Of a DNA stretch of 39,921 nt, positions 17,099-25,850 are shown piece after piece. The translations under genes were made by a program, and so were the position numbers. The notes beneath the pieces are model-generated. The model did not search any database and was not told the DNA's origin. It saw nothing but the letters and a program-made list of their open reading frames with translations. Within the stretch, counting starts at the first letter, position 1, and each line of letters begins with the position of its first letter. This DNA comes from Nostoc sp. NMS8 (GTDB lineage: Bacteria > Cyanobacteriota > Cyanobacteriia > Cyanobacteriales > Nostocaceae), in NCBI RefSeq assembly GCF_017115045.1, contig NZ_JABXKK010000128.1:1-39921 (forward strand). The letters run 5' to 3'.

Positions 17099-18133
17099 TT
17101 ATTCAGTAATTCTATCCTTTAAATTACGATAGTTAAGCTTAATATTATTGATTTTCTGATTGAAAAAACTTGTAGTAGTCTTTTTAAGACGTAGTAGCGG
17201 ACTCTGAGACCTAAAACTTTTTGGTCTTTCCTCTGGCGATTTTAAATACCTATAATGCAAAAACACATCTCGATATGGAATATTAACATCTTCACCAGCA
17301 CAAAGTTGAGTAAAGTTTGAGGAACTGATACTCATATAGTGTATATAAGTCAGCCGCCGTCCTTGGTCATAGAGAATATTATCTACTACATCAAATTGAG
17401 AACTCCAGTGATTACCAGTTGCCTGTTCGCAGTCATAAAAAGCAAAGTTATAATAAGAAATTCCACTTCTCAATACCATGTAGTTAAATAAAGATTGGTC
17501 AGGCGCTAAAAAAGCCATGACATCAGCTTCACCCGCTGTTAACTTTTCAATTAATTCGGCTCTGACAGTTGCAGAAAAAATATTTTTCTTAGTGGCAAAC
17601 CAACCAGCACAAAATACTTTAGATTGCAAATTATCTGATTTAAAAACTTGCTGCATAAGCTCTGGTGAACCATCAAAAATAAATTTTAAATCAGACTTAT
17701 ACTGAAAATCATTGGCTACCCAATCGTAATTATCTAATTTTTCATATACATAATCTACGGGGCCCATTAACAAGGTATCTGCATCAAAATAAATAAATCT
17801 ATCAAAGGGGCCATCCACAGCACAAAATTTCCGGTGCATTGGTAACTCATAGAGTTCTGGAAAGCCCCACTCTCGCCAAGTTTTTTGCGCTCTAGGATAA
17901 TTTTTCCATATCTGAGTAGCAAAGTTATCCCAATAAGCGATGGAATCAGCATCTTCAAACAAAGTGATATTATCTCTAGATGCAATCTCTGCTCTTACCT
18001 TGTCTAACCGATTATTATATGGAAGTATACAAATAGGAATTTTCCTACCAGCATTAGCTTCTATACTGTTGAGCAACGCAATCAATTGGTCATAGACAAC
18101 ATCATTGGCTAGGATGTAAATGCCATCAATCAT
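17099..18133 (-). CDS. GT8-like nucleotide-diphospho-sugar transferase, paralogue 3 of 3
   Basis: 344 residues. Starts IDGIYILANDVVYDQLIALLNSI and has a DxD-type metal/nucleotide-sugar site FDADT (117-120), preceded by FCAVDGPFDRFIY. The same scaffold occurs in the two genes upstream (18151-19041 and 19045-20025), and I recall this as a family named after adjacent Nostoc punctiforme loci (Npun_R2821/R2822). Other shared blocks: LTYIHYMSIS, the pattern AG(E)D-I-PYRDVF, and HYRYL(K)SPE. Acceptor and sugar unknown. Last gene of the glycan locus; it ends 76 bp from the convergent small membrane-protein gene. Confidence is high for the fold and moderate for activity. Confidence 0.8.
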   Translation of the reverse strand: MIDGIYILANDVVYDQLIALLNSIEANAGRKIPICILPYNNRLDKVRAEIASRDNITLFEDADSIAYWDNFATQIWKNYPRAQKTWREWGFPELYELPMHRKFCAVDGPFDRFIYFDADTLLMGPVDYVYEKLDNYDWVANDFQYKSDLKFIFDGSPELMQQVFKSDNLQSKVFCAGWFATKKNIFSATVRAELIEKLTAGEADVMAFLAPDQSLFNYMVLRSGISYYNFAFYDCEQATGNHWSSQFDVVDNILYDQGRRLTYIHYMSISSSNFTQLCAGEDVNIPYRDVFLHYRYLKSPEERPKSFRSQSPLLRLKKTTTSFFNQKINNIKLNYRNLKDRITE

Positions 18134-18150
18134 AGGGATACTCCTAAATA

Positions 18151-19041
18151 TTAAGTGCGGGCAACAACAAAGGGAAATAAACGGCGAGTCAGTTTGGGGA
18201 TGAAGGCAAATTTACCCTCATGAAGATAGCGATAGTGTTCCCACAATTGCCAATAGGGACTACCAGTTTTCATCCTCGTACCAGCCCAGTGGAGATATTT
18301 TAGTCTCTGTCCTCGGTCATAAAGAGCATATTCTCGCTGTTGGAAATTTTGCGAACCTGCCCAACTACCAGGGCCTCCCCCAGGAATTTTGACAAGATTT
18401 CCACGTTTTGCAATTAGTTTAAGGACAAGATAATTTAAAATTGGTTGGTCTGTAACTCCTTCAGAAAAATCAAAATATTCGCGATGCGTTGCACACTCGC
18501 GCAAAGTTTCATCCATTTGTTGTTCGGTAATAATTCCTTTTCTCGAAGCCCAAAAACCGCTGTTGAAAACATCTTGAAGTTGGGCATCGGAAAAAATTTG
18601 CTGCTCTTTAACAAATGGGGAAAAGATATTTCGCAGCTTGTCATTAGCATGATGGTAATCACAACAGAAGAAATCGACTTCTGAAAGTTTGTCTAAATTC
18701 TCGGCGATTTTTTCAAAAACGACAATATCCGTATCAATATAAATAAATTCATCTAAAGGCCCAAACCACGCTACCAATTTACGCATTTTGTTGGGTAAGG
18801 CAAGGAAATCGCGATCAAAAATTTCTCCGATTCGTTTGGTAAATGTATCAATAAGTTCTAAATCTGGAAAAATTTGGACGTTGTGTAAGGTGACAAGTTG
18901 TTCCGCTACTTTGTGATAATTGTCATTAAAAGGTATGAGATAAATGGTAACTTCTCGGTCATAGTAACGAATGCTATTAAGTAAAGCAATAGCATTATCG
19001 ATAACCCGATCATTGGCAACTATATAAATGCCCCTACTCAT
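18151..19041 (-). CDS. GT8-like nucleotide-diphospho-sugar transferase, paralogue 2 of 3
   Basis: 296 residues, the shortest of the three. It begins SRGIYIVANDRVIDNAIALLNSI; the sugar-nucleotide site is YIDTDIVVF (DTD 103-105) after WFGPLDEFI. The family end block appears as LKYLHWAG...WEHYRYLHEG. It lacks the cysteine-rich PYRDLF segment seen in the two others. It starts 3 nt after the preceding gene's stop, showing tight operon packing. Substrates unknown. Confidence 0.8.
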   Translation of the reverse strand: MSRGIYIVANDRVIDNAIALLNSIRYYDREVTIYLIPFNDNYHKVAEQLVTLHNVQIFPDLELIDTFTKRIGEIFDRDFLALPNKMRKLVAWFGPLDEFIYIDTDIVVFEKIAENLDKLSEVDFFCCDYHHANDKLRNIFSPFVKEQQIFSDAQLQDVFNSGFWASRKGIITEQQMDETLRECATHREYFDFSEGVTDQPILNYLVLKLIAKRGNLVKIPGGGPGSWAGSQNFQQREYALYDRGQRLKYLHWAGTRMKTGSPYWQLWEHYRYLHEGKFAFIPKLTRRLFPFVVART

Positions 19042-19044
19042 AAA

Positions 19045-20025
19045 TTATCCTTGGTTAATTAACTTAAGTTTTCGCAAAGCTCTTGTAAGTAAATTTGTTA
19101 CTGGAGCGTCATTATAACTTCTAGGAGGATTTATAAATACTGGACGCTTCTCTGGCTCATGCAGGTAACGATAATAGAGAAATAAGTCTCGATATGGAAA
19201 ATCAATATTTTCTCCAGCGCAGACTGCTTGATTAATATTAGGAGGAATACCAATGTAATGAAGGTAGGTTAGCAGATTACCTTTATCATAAAGGAGGTGT
19301 TCTCGTTCTTCAAAGTGCTTAGATGTGGCAGAACATCCCGTCTTTTCATTATCTGGTAGTTGGCGAGCAAAGTTATAAATAGCAAGATTAGACCTCATTA
19401 CCATGTAGTTGAGCAGTGGTTGTTCACCAGCACCGCCATACAAAATTTCTGCCTCCCCATTTTTTAAATAAGATATCAGTAAATCTCTTTTTTGTGAGTT
19501 AAATATTCCTCGTTTTGCGCCATAGAAACCTGAGCAAAATATTTCGGAATCGATCCGTTTTTGCTCAAAAGTTTCTAGTAATTTTGGAGAATTAACATTA
19601 TATATTTTGCTAACGTCTTTAAATTGGAAATCGTAGACAACAAAATCATAAGTATCTAGCTTTTCAAACACTGCCGCGAGAGAGTTCATCACCAAAGTGT
19701 CTGCATCTAAATAAATAAATTTATCGAATGGCCCATCAAAAGCACAAAAACGACGGTGAGCGCCATACAACCGTGATTTACTCCGATTCAATCGTTCTGG
19801 TGCTGCTGAGAGCATAAATTTATCCCAGCGGTTGATTGATTCTTGATTATCGTAAAGAAATACATTAGGGCGTTTAGCTATTTCATCAGCAATTCGCTGT
19901 GTCCGATCGTCGAAAGGATAGATACAAACAGGAGTTTCCGTCCCCAAAATAACATCAATACTGTTGAGCAAAGCTACCAGCTGATCGAATACATAATCAT
20001 TGCCAAGGGTACAAATACCATTCAT
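19045..20025 (-). CDS. GT8-like nucleotide-diphospho-sugar transferase, paralogue 1 of 3
   Basis: 326 residues. NGICTLGNDYVFDQLVALLNSI at the start; YLDADTLVM with DAD at 107-109, preceded by RRFCAFDGPFDKFI; LTYLHYIG and FPYRDLFLYYRYLHEPEKRP near the end. It is closest to the 17099-18133 protein. The gene starts 3 nt after the GT10-like gene ends. Probably a retaining glycosyltransferase of GT-A fold; sugar donor not inferable. Confidence 0.8.
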   Translation of the reverse strand: MNGICTLGNDYVFDQLVALLNSIDVILGTETPVCIYPFDDRTQRIADEIAKRPNVFLYDNQESINRWDKFMLSAAPERLNRSKSRLYGAHRRFCAFDGPFDKFIYLDADTLVMNSLAAVFEKLDTYDFVVYDFQFKDVSKIYNVNSPKLLETFEQKRIDSEIFCSGFYGAKRGIFNSQKRDLLISYLKNGEAEILYGGAGEQPLLNYMVMRSNLAIYNFARQLPDNEKTGCSATSKHFEEREHLLYDKGNLLTYLHYIGIPPNINQAVCAGENIDFPYRDLFLYYRYLHEPEKRPVFINPPRSYNDAPVTNLLTRALRKLKLINQG

Positions 20026-20028
20026 AAT

Positions 20029-20988
20029 TTATGAGTGTTGTTCGACAAAGTTTGACAACCAGTTAAGCAGATTTAGTTTATGTAAGATAATTTGACGTGC
20101 TTCTGCGATCGCATCTTTGGCAGCATACCAAGCATCAGGTGTAGCTGTCACTTCTTTGATGTAAGCAATGCCTTTTTCATCTAAACTGGGCAATCTTAAA
20201 AAACTACCCGGTGGCAATAATTTATCAGCTGCCGGGCCGCCATAATAAATTGGCAAACACCAAGCAAGCAAACTATCCCAAAGTTTCTCACTTACATACC
20301 AATTATTATCAGCATAGTTTTCAATTGCTAGATTGTAATAGTATGGTGCCATGCCATACCATTTGTTACCTAGCTCTCCCGATTTATTCGCCCATCCTGG
20401 TAAGTTACGCCCATATAAATCAAACTTAATACCACTAGATTGTAGCGACTGCAAAAAGTCTAAACGCTCACGATGTTTAGCAGTACGGCTAATTCCTGAA
20501 GTAATCCAACTACATGGAGCAACCTTTTGAGGCGGTGGCATTTCATTCAAATCTTGAAATGAATTTGAGTGATACCAAATAGCAGGCATATAGTCGGGGG
20601 TGGGAGCAAAATCATCGGGTCCAGAAATGTAGCCGCAATACTTCTGTGATTGCTGATAATTATAATTAGTTACTTCTACAATTTCATCTAAAGGCGGTTC
20701 TCGTAGTAAATAAATAATCCGCTCTTTATTCAAGCCGCGCAGTAGAGAATCAATATTAACTACTGGTTTTTGCTGGCGTTTGCGAAAACTATCTAACCAA
20801 GATTTTTGTGGCACTGCTTGGGGAAAATCAAATTGATACATTAGCAGAAAATCTGGTTTTGCTGTTAGTGCTTGCATTTGTATATTGCCCCAAGTTCCAA
20901 ATTGATGGGGGGTTTGTTGCCATAGCCAATCGGCTCTAGTTTCTAAACCTCGATAGCTGCTAATCATTCCGACAGTTGTAATAGTCAT
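20029..20988 (-). CDS. GT10 (fucosyltransferase-like) glycosyltransferase
   Basis: 319 residues. The C-terminal half has the GT10 pattern: IKFDLYGRNLPGW, YYYNLAIENYADNNWYVSEKLWDSLLAWCLPIYYGGP and LLPPGSFLRL. This matches the alpha-1,3-fucosyltransferase donor-binding block (LAFENS.. DYVTEKLW.. PVVLG.. PPGSFI). The N-terminal half is divergent. Likely transfers a deoxyhexose from a GDP-sugar, but the sugar is inferred from family only. A heptad array lies at 20991-21025 directly upstream of the start. Confidence 0.8.
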   Translation of the reverse strand: MTITTVGMISSYRGLETRADWLWQQTPHQFGTWGNIQMQALTAKPDFLLMYQFDFPQAVPQKSWLDSFRKRQQKPVVNIDSLLRGLNKERIIYLLREPPLDEIVEVTNYNYQQSQKYCGYISGPDDFAPTPDYMPAIWYHSNSFQDLNEMPPPQKVAPCSWITSGISRTAKHRERLDFLQSLQSSGIKFDLYGRNLPGWANKSGELGNKWYGMAPYYYNLAIENYADNNWYVSEKLWDSLLAWCLPIYYGGPAADKLLPPGSFLRLPSLDEKGIAYIKEVTATPDAWYAAKDAIAEARQIILHKLNLLNWLSNFVEQHS

Positions 20989-20990
20989 TT

Positions 20991-21025
20991 TAGTTATTAG
21001 TCATTAGTCATTAGTCATTAGTTAT
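20991..21025 (-). repeat. heptameric STRR, five units of TAGTCAT type
   Basis: TAGTTAT, three TAGTCAT, TAGTTAT. It occupies most of the 52-bp gap between the GT4 and GT10 genes. Confidence 0.85.
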
Positions 21026-21040
21026 TTTACTTAACCCGCT

Positions 21041-22273
21041 TCATTCTTCCTTATGCGATAAATGGGGAAGTAGAGATTTATCAACATAACTAAGAATTTT
21101 TGCCGCTCGATTTTCCCAAGAAAACTGCTTGACAAACTCGATACTGTCTGGATAACCCTCTATTTTTCTGGGATGAGTTTCTAAAACCCGCTTCAGACTT
21201 TCGGTAAAGTTGCTGGGGTTATCTGGTTCACACCAAGCAGCGATAGCTTGAGTATCTTGAAACTCAACTAATGATGGAATCTCCGTCGAGACAATGGGAG
21301 TTCCAGAGGCGAAGTAGTCAAACAGCTTTAAAGGAGATGTAAAACTTGCCGCTTTTCCCGAACAATGGGGGTGAACTAAAACATCGGCTGCTTGTAGCAA
21401 AGATGCTAACTCATGATGCAAAATATATCCCAAAAATTTAATATTATTAACCTGCTTTTCTTTTACCAATTGCTGATAATATTCAACTTCTGTTGGCTTA
21501 CCACCTGCACAGGCAAATTGCACATTAGGCATTTCTTTAGCTACATCAATTAGTACATCAATCCCTTTAAATTGCTGTAGCGCTCCCGCATAAACTACCA
21601 ACTTTTGGCTGTCGTTTTGCAAGAGTTTTTGACGCCATTCTGCCGCTTTTTCCGGTTGTCTCTCCATAAAGAAGCGATTAAAACCGTTGTGTAGCTTAAT
21701 CACTTTTTCTGGTGGCATCCCATTTTTAATCATACTTTCGCGGATGGTGTCTACAACGGTGACAGCAATTTGTAACAGCGGATTTGTAACAATTTCTGGC
21801 TCAAATGGCTTGTCTTCGTGGTGGTGATGCTCGTAAATTGCGGGAACGCCATTTTTGATGGCAGCTTTGACAAAGTTCCAGTTGCGACTATGGACAAGTT
21901 TAGTAGTTGGAAGTATGTGAAACGGTAAATAATACTTGCTGGCAATGGTGTTAGAATCAGTAAATTTGCTCCGAAAATGGTCAATGGGCCAAGGCATCGG
22001 TAAGGGAGCAACTTTTAATTGGTCATGAAGATTGTAATACTTAATAAGTTCTGTGGGTGTTTGTCTTGGTTGAAAAGGACGAGCTAGACTAACTGGGTTA
22101 ATTGCTTTTGATCCTTTATCTGGGTACACCAAAACTGTTGAGTATCCCAAGTTGGCGGCGGCATTAGCTGCATTTGTAGACTGTACTAGATGAGCCTCTG
22201 GTTGCGGCAACTCTTCACCGATGAAAAAAATATAGTGTTTTTTTAAATTAGGATTCTTCAAAATTTTAAACAT
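21041..22273 (-). CDS. GT4-family glycosyltransferase
   Basis: About 410 residues with a GT-B fold. C-terminal donor domain: LVVYAGALQQFKGIDVLIDVAK, FACAGGKPTEVEYY, IKFLGYILHHELASLLQAADVLVHPHC, and the E-x7-E-like region with SPLKLFDYFASGTPIVSTEIPS. The N-terminal part contains EHHHHEDKPFEPE. Preferred start is ATG at 22273: GAGGA lies 8 nt upstream, while the longer frame begins with TTG at 22288. With this start the gene overlaps the ABC transporter gene by 8 nt, suggesting coupled expression. Confidence 0.87.
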   Translation of the reverse strand: MFKILKNPNLKKHYIFFIGEELPQPEAHLVQSTNAANAAANLGYSTVLVYPDKGSKAINPVSLARPFQPRQTPTELIKYYNLHDQLKVAPLPMPWPIDHFRSKFTDSNTIASKYYLPFHILPTTKLVHSRNWNFVKAAIKNGVPAIYEHHHHEDKPFEPEIVTNPLLQIAVTVVDTIRESMIKNGMPPEKVIKLHNGFNRFFMERQPEKAAEWRQKLLQNDSQKLVVYAGALQQFKGIDVLIDVAKEMPNVQFACAGGKPTEVEYYQQLVKEKQVNNIKFLGYILHHELASLLQAADVLVHPHCSGKAASFTSPLKLFDYFASGTPIVSTEIPSLVEFQDTQAIAAWCEPDNPSNFTESLKRVLETHPRKIEGYPDSIEFVKQFSWENRAAKILSYVDKSLLPHLSHKEE

Positions 22274-24515
22274 TAATACTATCCTCAAATTTTCCTAAAT
22301 CATCGAGCAGATATATAGCAGATTCATAACTTTCAGTAATTAATCCATTTTGCTCTTCTGTGGTGTATGTCAAATTATCAGTTAGAGAGCGGAGAGAGCT
22401 AAGGATGAGGTTAAGATAAGTCCGAAACTCAACGGAGATTTGATTAAAAACTTGATAATGGTTACTGATAACATTTTGATTGTGGTCAGAGATTGAGAAC
22501 ATTTGCCCTCGGATTTGTAAGTTGATAACATCCTGAAAAACATCAATGGTGTTGAGAATTCTCAAGGCTGATTTATAAGAGTCTTCAATTAATTCATGCC
22601 GTTCTTGGGAATCGTCTACTAAATCATCAAGTAATAAACGTAGGAACCCAATCATCGAGTTCATCTGCGTCCGAATTTCGTGAGAGATACGGAGCAAACT
22701 TTGATTGTGTTTGCCAGCAGTTTCAGGACGTTCTGCAAATTGCATTGAGTACAAACGTGAGTAGTAGCCACCCTTTTGTAAGAGTTCTTTATGGGTTCCG
22801 ATTTCTACTACTTGTCCTTGATCTAATACGGCTATTTGATGAGCTTTTTGGACTGTGGAAAGGCGGTGAGCAATTACTAGGGTGGTGCGATCGCGACTTA
22901 GATCGTCGAGTGCAGCCTGTACTAAGCGTTCGGAAACCGTATCTAAAGCGCTGGTGGCTTCATCTAAAATCAGAATTTCGGGATTTTGCAGGAGGGCGCG
23001 GGCGATCGCTAATCTTTGCCTTTGTCCACCAGATAACATGACGCCGCGATCGCCAATTAAGGTTTCAAATTCCTGAGGCAATTTGCTAATAAACTCATAA
23101 GCATTGGCCCGCTTGGCTGCTGTCAGAATTTCATCATCAGTAGCCTCTGCTCGCCCGTAGGCGATGTTATTTCGCACCGAGTCATTAAAAAGAAAGGTAT
23201 CTTGACTGACAATTCCCATCCGCTTTCGCATGGATACAAGATCGAACTCCCGCAAATCGATGCCGTCAATGCTAATACTGCCACCGATCGGATCGTAGAA
23301 TCTGGGCAAAAGGTCGGCCAAAGTCGATTTACCAGCACCAGAACCACCTACCAATGCTAAGGTCGTACCATGCGGTAAATATAAATTCACATCTTTGAGT
23401 ACCAACTTCTCATGACCAGGGTAGGCAAAGCAAAGAGAATTAAAAGACACGCCTTCTTTTAATTTTGTATAGGGAAGCTTTCCTCTGTCCATGAATGGCT
23501 TATCGTGCAGGCTTAAAAACTCATTGGCAGCATCCACACTGGCGGCAGTACTGGCAAAGTTGCTGCGAATAGTATTTAACTGAGAAATCAGTGGCAGTAC
23601 TCGCAGCAGTACTAATAAATATGTCAGAAGTACAGTAGAAAGAGAAGAAACTTGATTAGCAAAGAAGGTTTTACTCAAAAGTACAATCAGCAGTATAGCT
23701 GTAATACCCATCACCTCACTCAGAGGTGTAATCGCTTCCGAATTAACCTGAGATTTGAAATCTGCTGATTCGCGATCGCGAATTAATTTTTTAATCCGTT
23801 GATATTCTTTTTCTTCATTTCCGGTTGCTTTTACCAGTCGAATTCCATTCAGGGTTTCTAGTATAGAGATTGAGTATGCTCTAGACATCTCACTCAGCTG
23901 TTTACCAAAAGTTTTAGACCGAGAAATCGCATACTGATTTATTAACGTCACTAACGATAGTAAAAGCGTTGCAATAATTGTCAACTGCCAAGATATTGAC
24001 AGCAATAATCCGACAAAAACTAAAATTGTGATTCCTAAAATAACTATCTTGACCGTACTACTTATAGCACTAGCAGCCCGGCCAACTTCTCCACCAAGAC
24101 GGTTGATTAAATCACCAACCTTTGTCTTGGCATAATAATCTATATCAACATCTAATAATAGCCTTAAGCCATTTTCGCGCATATCTGATGTCAGCTTTCG
24201 GCTTAAAGAGCTTGATGCTAAGGAACTGGCATAATTAGCTAAATTCTTCAAAATAATTGTGAAGATAATCGCTCCAGCCATTACTCCTACTCGGTAAACC
24301 TCTGGAGTATTATCAAAGGGAGACATAATCTTTTTGAGGATTGGGGGAGCCGTACTTAAATCTATTTGTTGCCCCACAATTTTTAAAACCACTGGCACAA
24401 TTAAAGCTGTGCTGATCCCATTAAATAAAGCTCCAGAGAATCCTAACAATATTGTTAGTAAAATCAACCCTGGATATGGTTTAGCGAATCTTAGTAGTAG
24501 TTTTCTGGTAGACAT
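22266..24515 (-). CDS. MsbA-like ABC exporter with C-terminal DHp-like (HisKA) repeats
   Basis: 749 residues, about 150 more than a usual half-transporter. A six-helix exporter domain (about 1-320) is followed by a nucleotide-binding domain with Walker A GGSGAGKST (about 389-397), signature LSGGQRQR (about 493), Walker B ILILDEATSALD (about 515) and IAHRLSTV. After about residue 600 there is an extension: ISHEIRTQMNSMIGFLRLLL has a histidine-kinase H-box (H612), and SVEFRTYLNLIL at 694 is a second copy whose His is Val. The two copies are 83 residues apart; no kinase N, G or F box is present. Probably exports a lipid-linked glycan made by the flanking transferases. The extension is either a phospho-acceptor or a dimerising helix module. 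Confidence 0.9.
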   Translation of the reverse strand: MSTRKLLLRFAKPYPGLILLTILLGFSGALFNGISTALIVPVVLKIVGQQIDLSTAPPILKKIMSPFDNTPEVYRVGVMAGAIIFTIILKNLANYASSLASSSLSRKLTSDMRENGLRLLLDVDIDYYAKTKVGDLINRLGGEVGRAASAISSTVKIVILGITILVFVGLLLSISWQLTIIATLLLSLVTLINQYAISRSKTFGKQLSEMSRAYSISILETLNGIRLVKATGNEEKEYQRIKKLIRDRESADFKSQVNSEAITPLSEVMGITAILLIVLLSKTFFANQVSSLSTVLLTYLLVLLRVLPLISQLNTIRSNFASTAASVDAANEFLSLHDKPFMDRGKLPYTKLKEGVSFNSLCFAYPGHEKLVLKDVNLYLPHGTTLALVGGSGAGKSTLADLLPRFYDPIGGSISIDGIDLREFDLVSMRKRMGIVSQDTFLFNDSVRNNIAYGRAEATDDEILTAAKRANAYEFISKLPQEFETLIGDRGVMLSGGQRQRLAIARALLQNPEILILDEATSALDTVSERLVQAALDDLSRDRTTLVIAHRLSTVQKAHQIAVLDQGQVVEIGTHKELLQKGGYYSRLYSMQFAERPETAGKHNQSLLRISHEIRTQMNSMIGFLRLLLDDLVDDSQERHELIEDSYKSALRILNTIDVFQDVINLQIRGQMFSISDHNQNVISNHYQVFNQISVEFRTYLNLILSSLRSLTDNLTYTTEEQNGLITESYESAIYLLDDLGKFEDSINV

Positions 24516-24669
24516 TGGATATTTTTATGACACTTTTACTTATTAATATTATTCACAAAAGTACTTGCCAAATAAAGCTAATCATCAAATAAATACGGGA
24601 CTGGGTACTGGGAAAGAAAATATGATTAAAATTTGGTTGGGTTCCCAATTCCAAATCCCAAATCAAGAT

Positions 24670-25833
24670 TCACAACCGAGAAATTACTAACTTGAGGGTG
24701 GAAGCCATTGCTTCTATGCTATAGTGTCTCACACACCTTTCTCTTGCCTTAATACCTTGCTGGTTTGCTGACTCTAAATTCTGAAAAATCAATTGAATTT
24801 GTTCAGCAAGTTGTTCAGGAGAAGCAGGTTCAACTAAATAACCAGTATCACCTAAAATTTTGGGAATATCTCCAACACGCGTTGATAATACAGGTTTAGC
24901 CATTGCCATTCCATCTGTCAACTTCAGGGGAAATTGAGCGCGAGTTTCTGGGGTGTTTCGCTGGGGAACGACTACAATATGAGCTGCTGCTACTAAATCA
25001 GGCATAACATCAGCTGGATACTTTGGTAATTTAATAATCCAGCGTCCCCACTTTTGTTGGAGTTGTCGATCGTAATCATCATAGGGACTACCACCTACAA
25101 TCACTAGTCTTAAGTCTGGTTGATTTATTTTATCCAGTGCCATGAGAATATCTTCTAGACCTTTGTATGGTCTTGGCGCACCAGGAAACATTAAAATACG
25201 ATATTCAGATAAACCATAACGATTTCTACTGGACTCAGCATCATATCGAGTGGGATCGAATAGAGAAATATCTTTACCATTAGGAACAAATGTACCGCCA
25301 AAACGCTGCTGCAAAAATTCAGTATGCACCGTCACAGCATCAGCATGACTTACTAAACCTTCCATCCATTTCACATACAAAGGATGATAAGGATTCCTGA
25401 GTGCGCCGTCTGGTTTCAATAATTCTCTGGCTAATTTTTTAGGTGTGGGACTATAATGCCAGTCATCGCCACCGTACCAACTGAGTTCCCAATCATCTAT
25501 GTCTAAAATTAACGGTTTTCTACTAAATATTTTGTTTAGTAGAGCTACTCCAAAACTCGCTATTTGTGGTTTGATAGCATAAACTATATCTCCATTAATC
25601 TTTGGTAGAAATTTGCTAATTTCTCCAAAAAAGTCTGGGAAATTTTTGCCTGGTAAATTATAAATTTTTAGTTCTGATGGTAAATTTCGATATAAGTTAT
25701 TTCCAAATAAAAACCCCATAATTTCAACTTCATATTCTAAAGTTCTGAGGGCTGTTGCTATCAAGTATGCACGCAAAATAGCTGCGCTTGATAAATCTGA
25801 AACTAACAGCGATATCTTGGAAAAATTTTTCAC
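24670..25833 (-). CDS. GT4-family glycosyltransferase
   Basis: 387 residues with GT-B features: N-terminal ISLLVSDLSSAAILRAYLIA, DIDDWELSWYGGDDW, HADAVTVHTEFLQQRFGGTFVPNGKD, and the donor domain YRILMFPGAPRPYKGLEDILMAL, LRLVIVGGSPYDDYD, VPQRNTPETRAQFPLKLTDGMAMAKPVLSTRVGDIPKIL. It sits 17 bp after the GT8-like gene (25851-26693). The 154-bp gap to the ABC gene contains an AT-rich repeat with TTCCCAA-like heptads. Sugar unknown. Confidence 0.88.
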   Translation of the reverse strand: MKNFSKISLLVSDLSSAAILRAYLIATALRTLEYEVEIMGFLFGNNLYRNLPSELKIYNLPGKNFPDFFGEISKFLPKINGDIVYAIKPQIASFGVALLNKIFSRKPLILDIDDWELSWYGGDDWHYSPTPKKLARELLKPDGALRNPYHPLYVKWMEGLVSHADAVTVHTEFLQQRFGGTFVPNGKDISLFDPTRYDAESSRNRYGLSEYRILMFPGAPRPYKGLEDILMALDKINQPDLRLVIVGGSPYDDYDRQLQQKWGRWIIKLPKYPADVMPDLVAAAHIVVVPQRNTPETRAQFPLKLTDGMAMAKPVLSTRVGDIPKILGDTGYLVEPASPEQLAEQIQLIFQNLESANQQGIKARERCVRHYSIEAMASTLKLVISRL

Positions 25834-25850
25834 GATTTTTAGACTTATTT

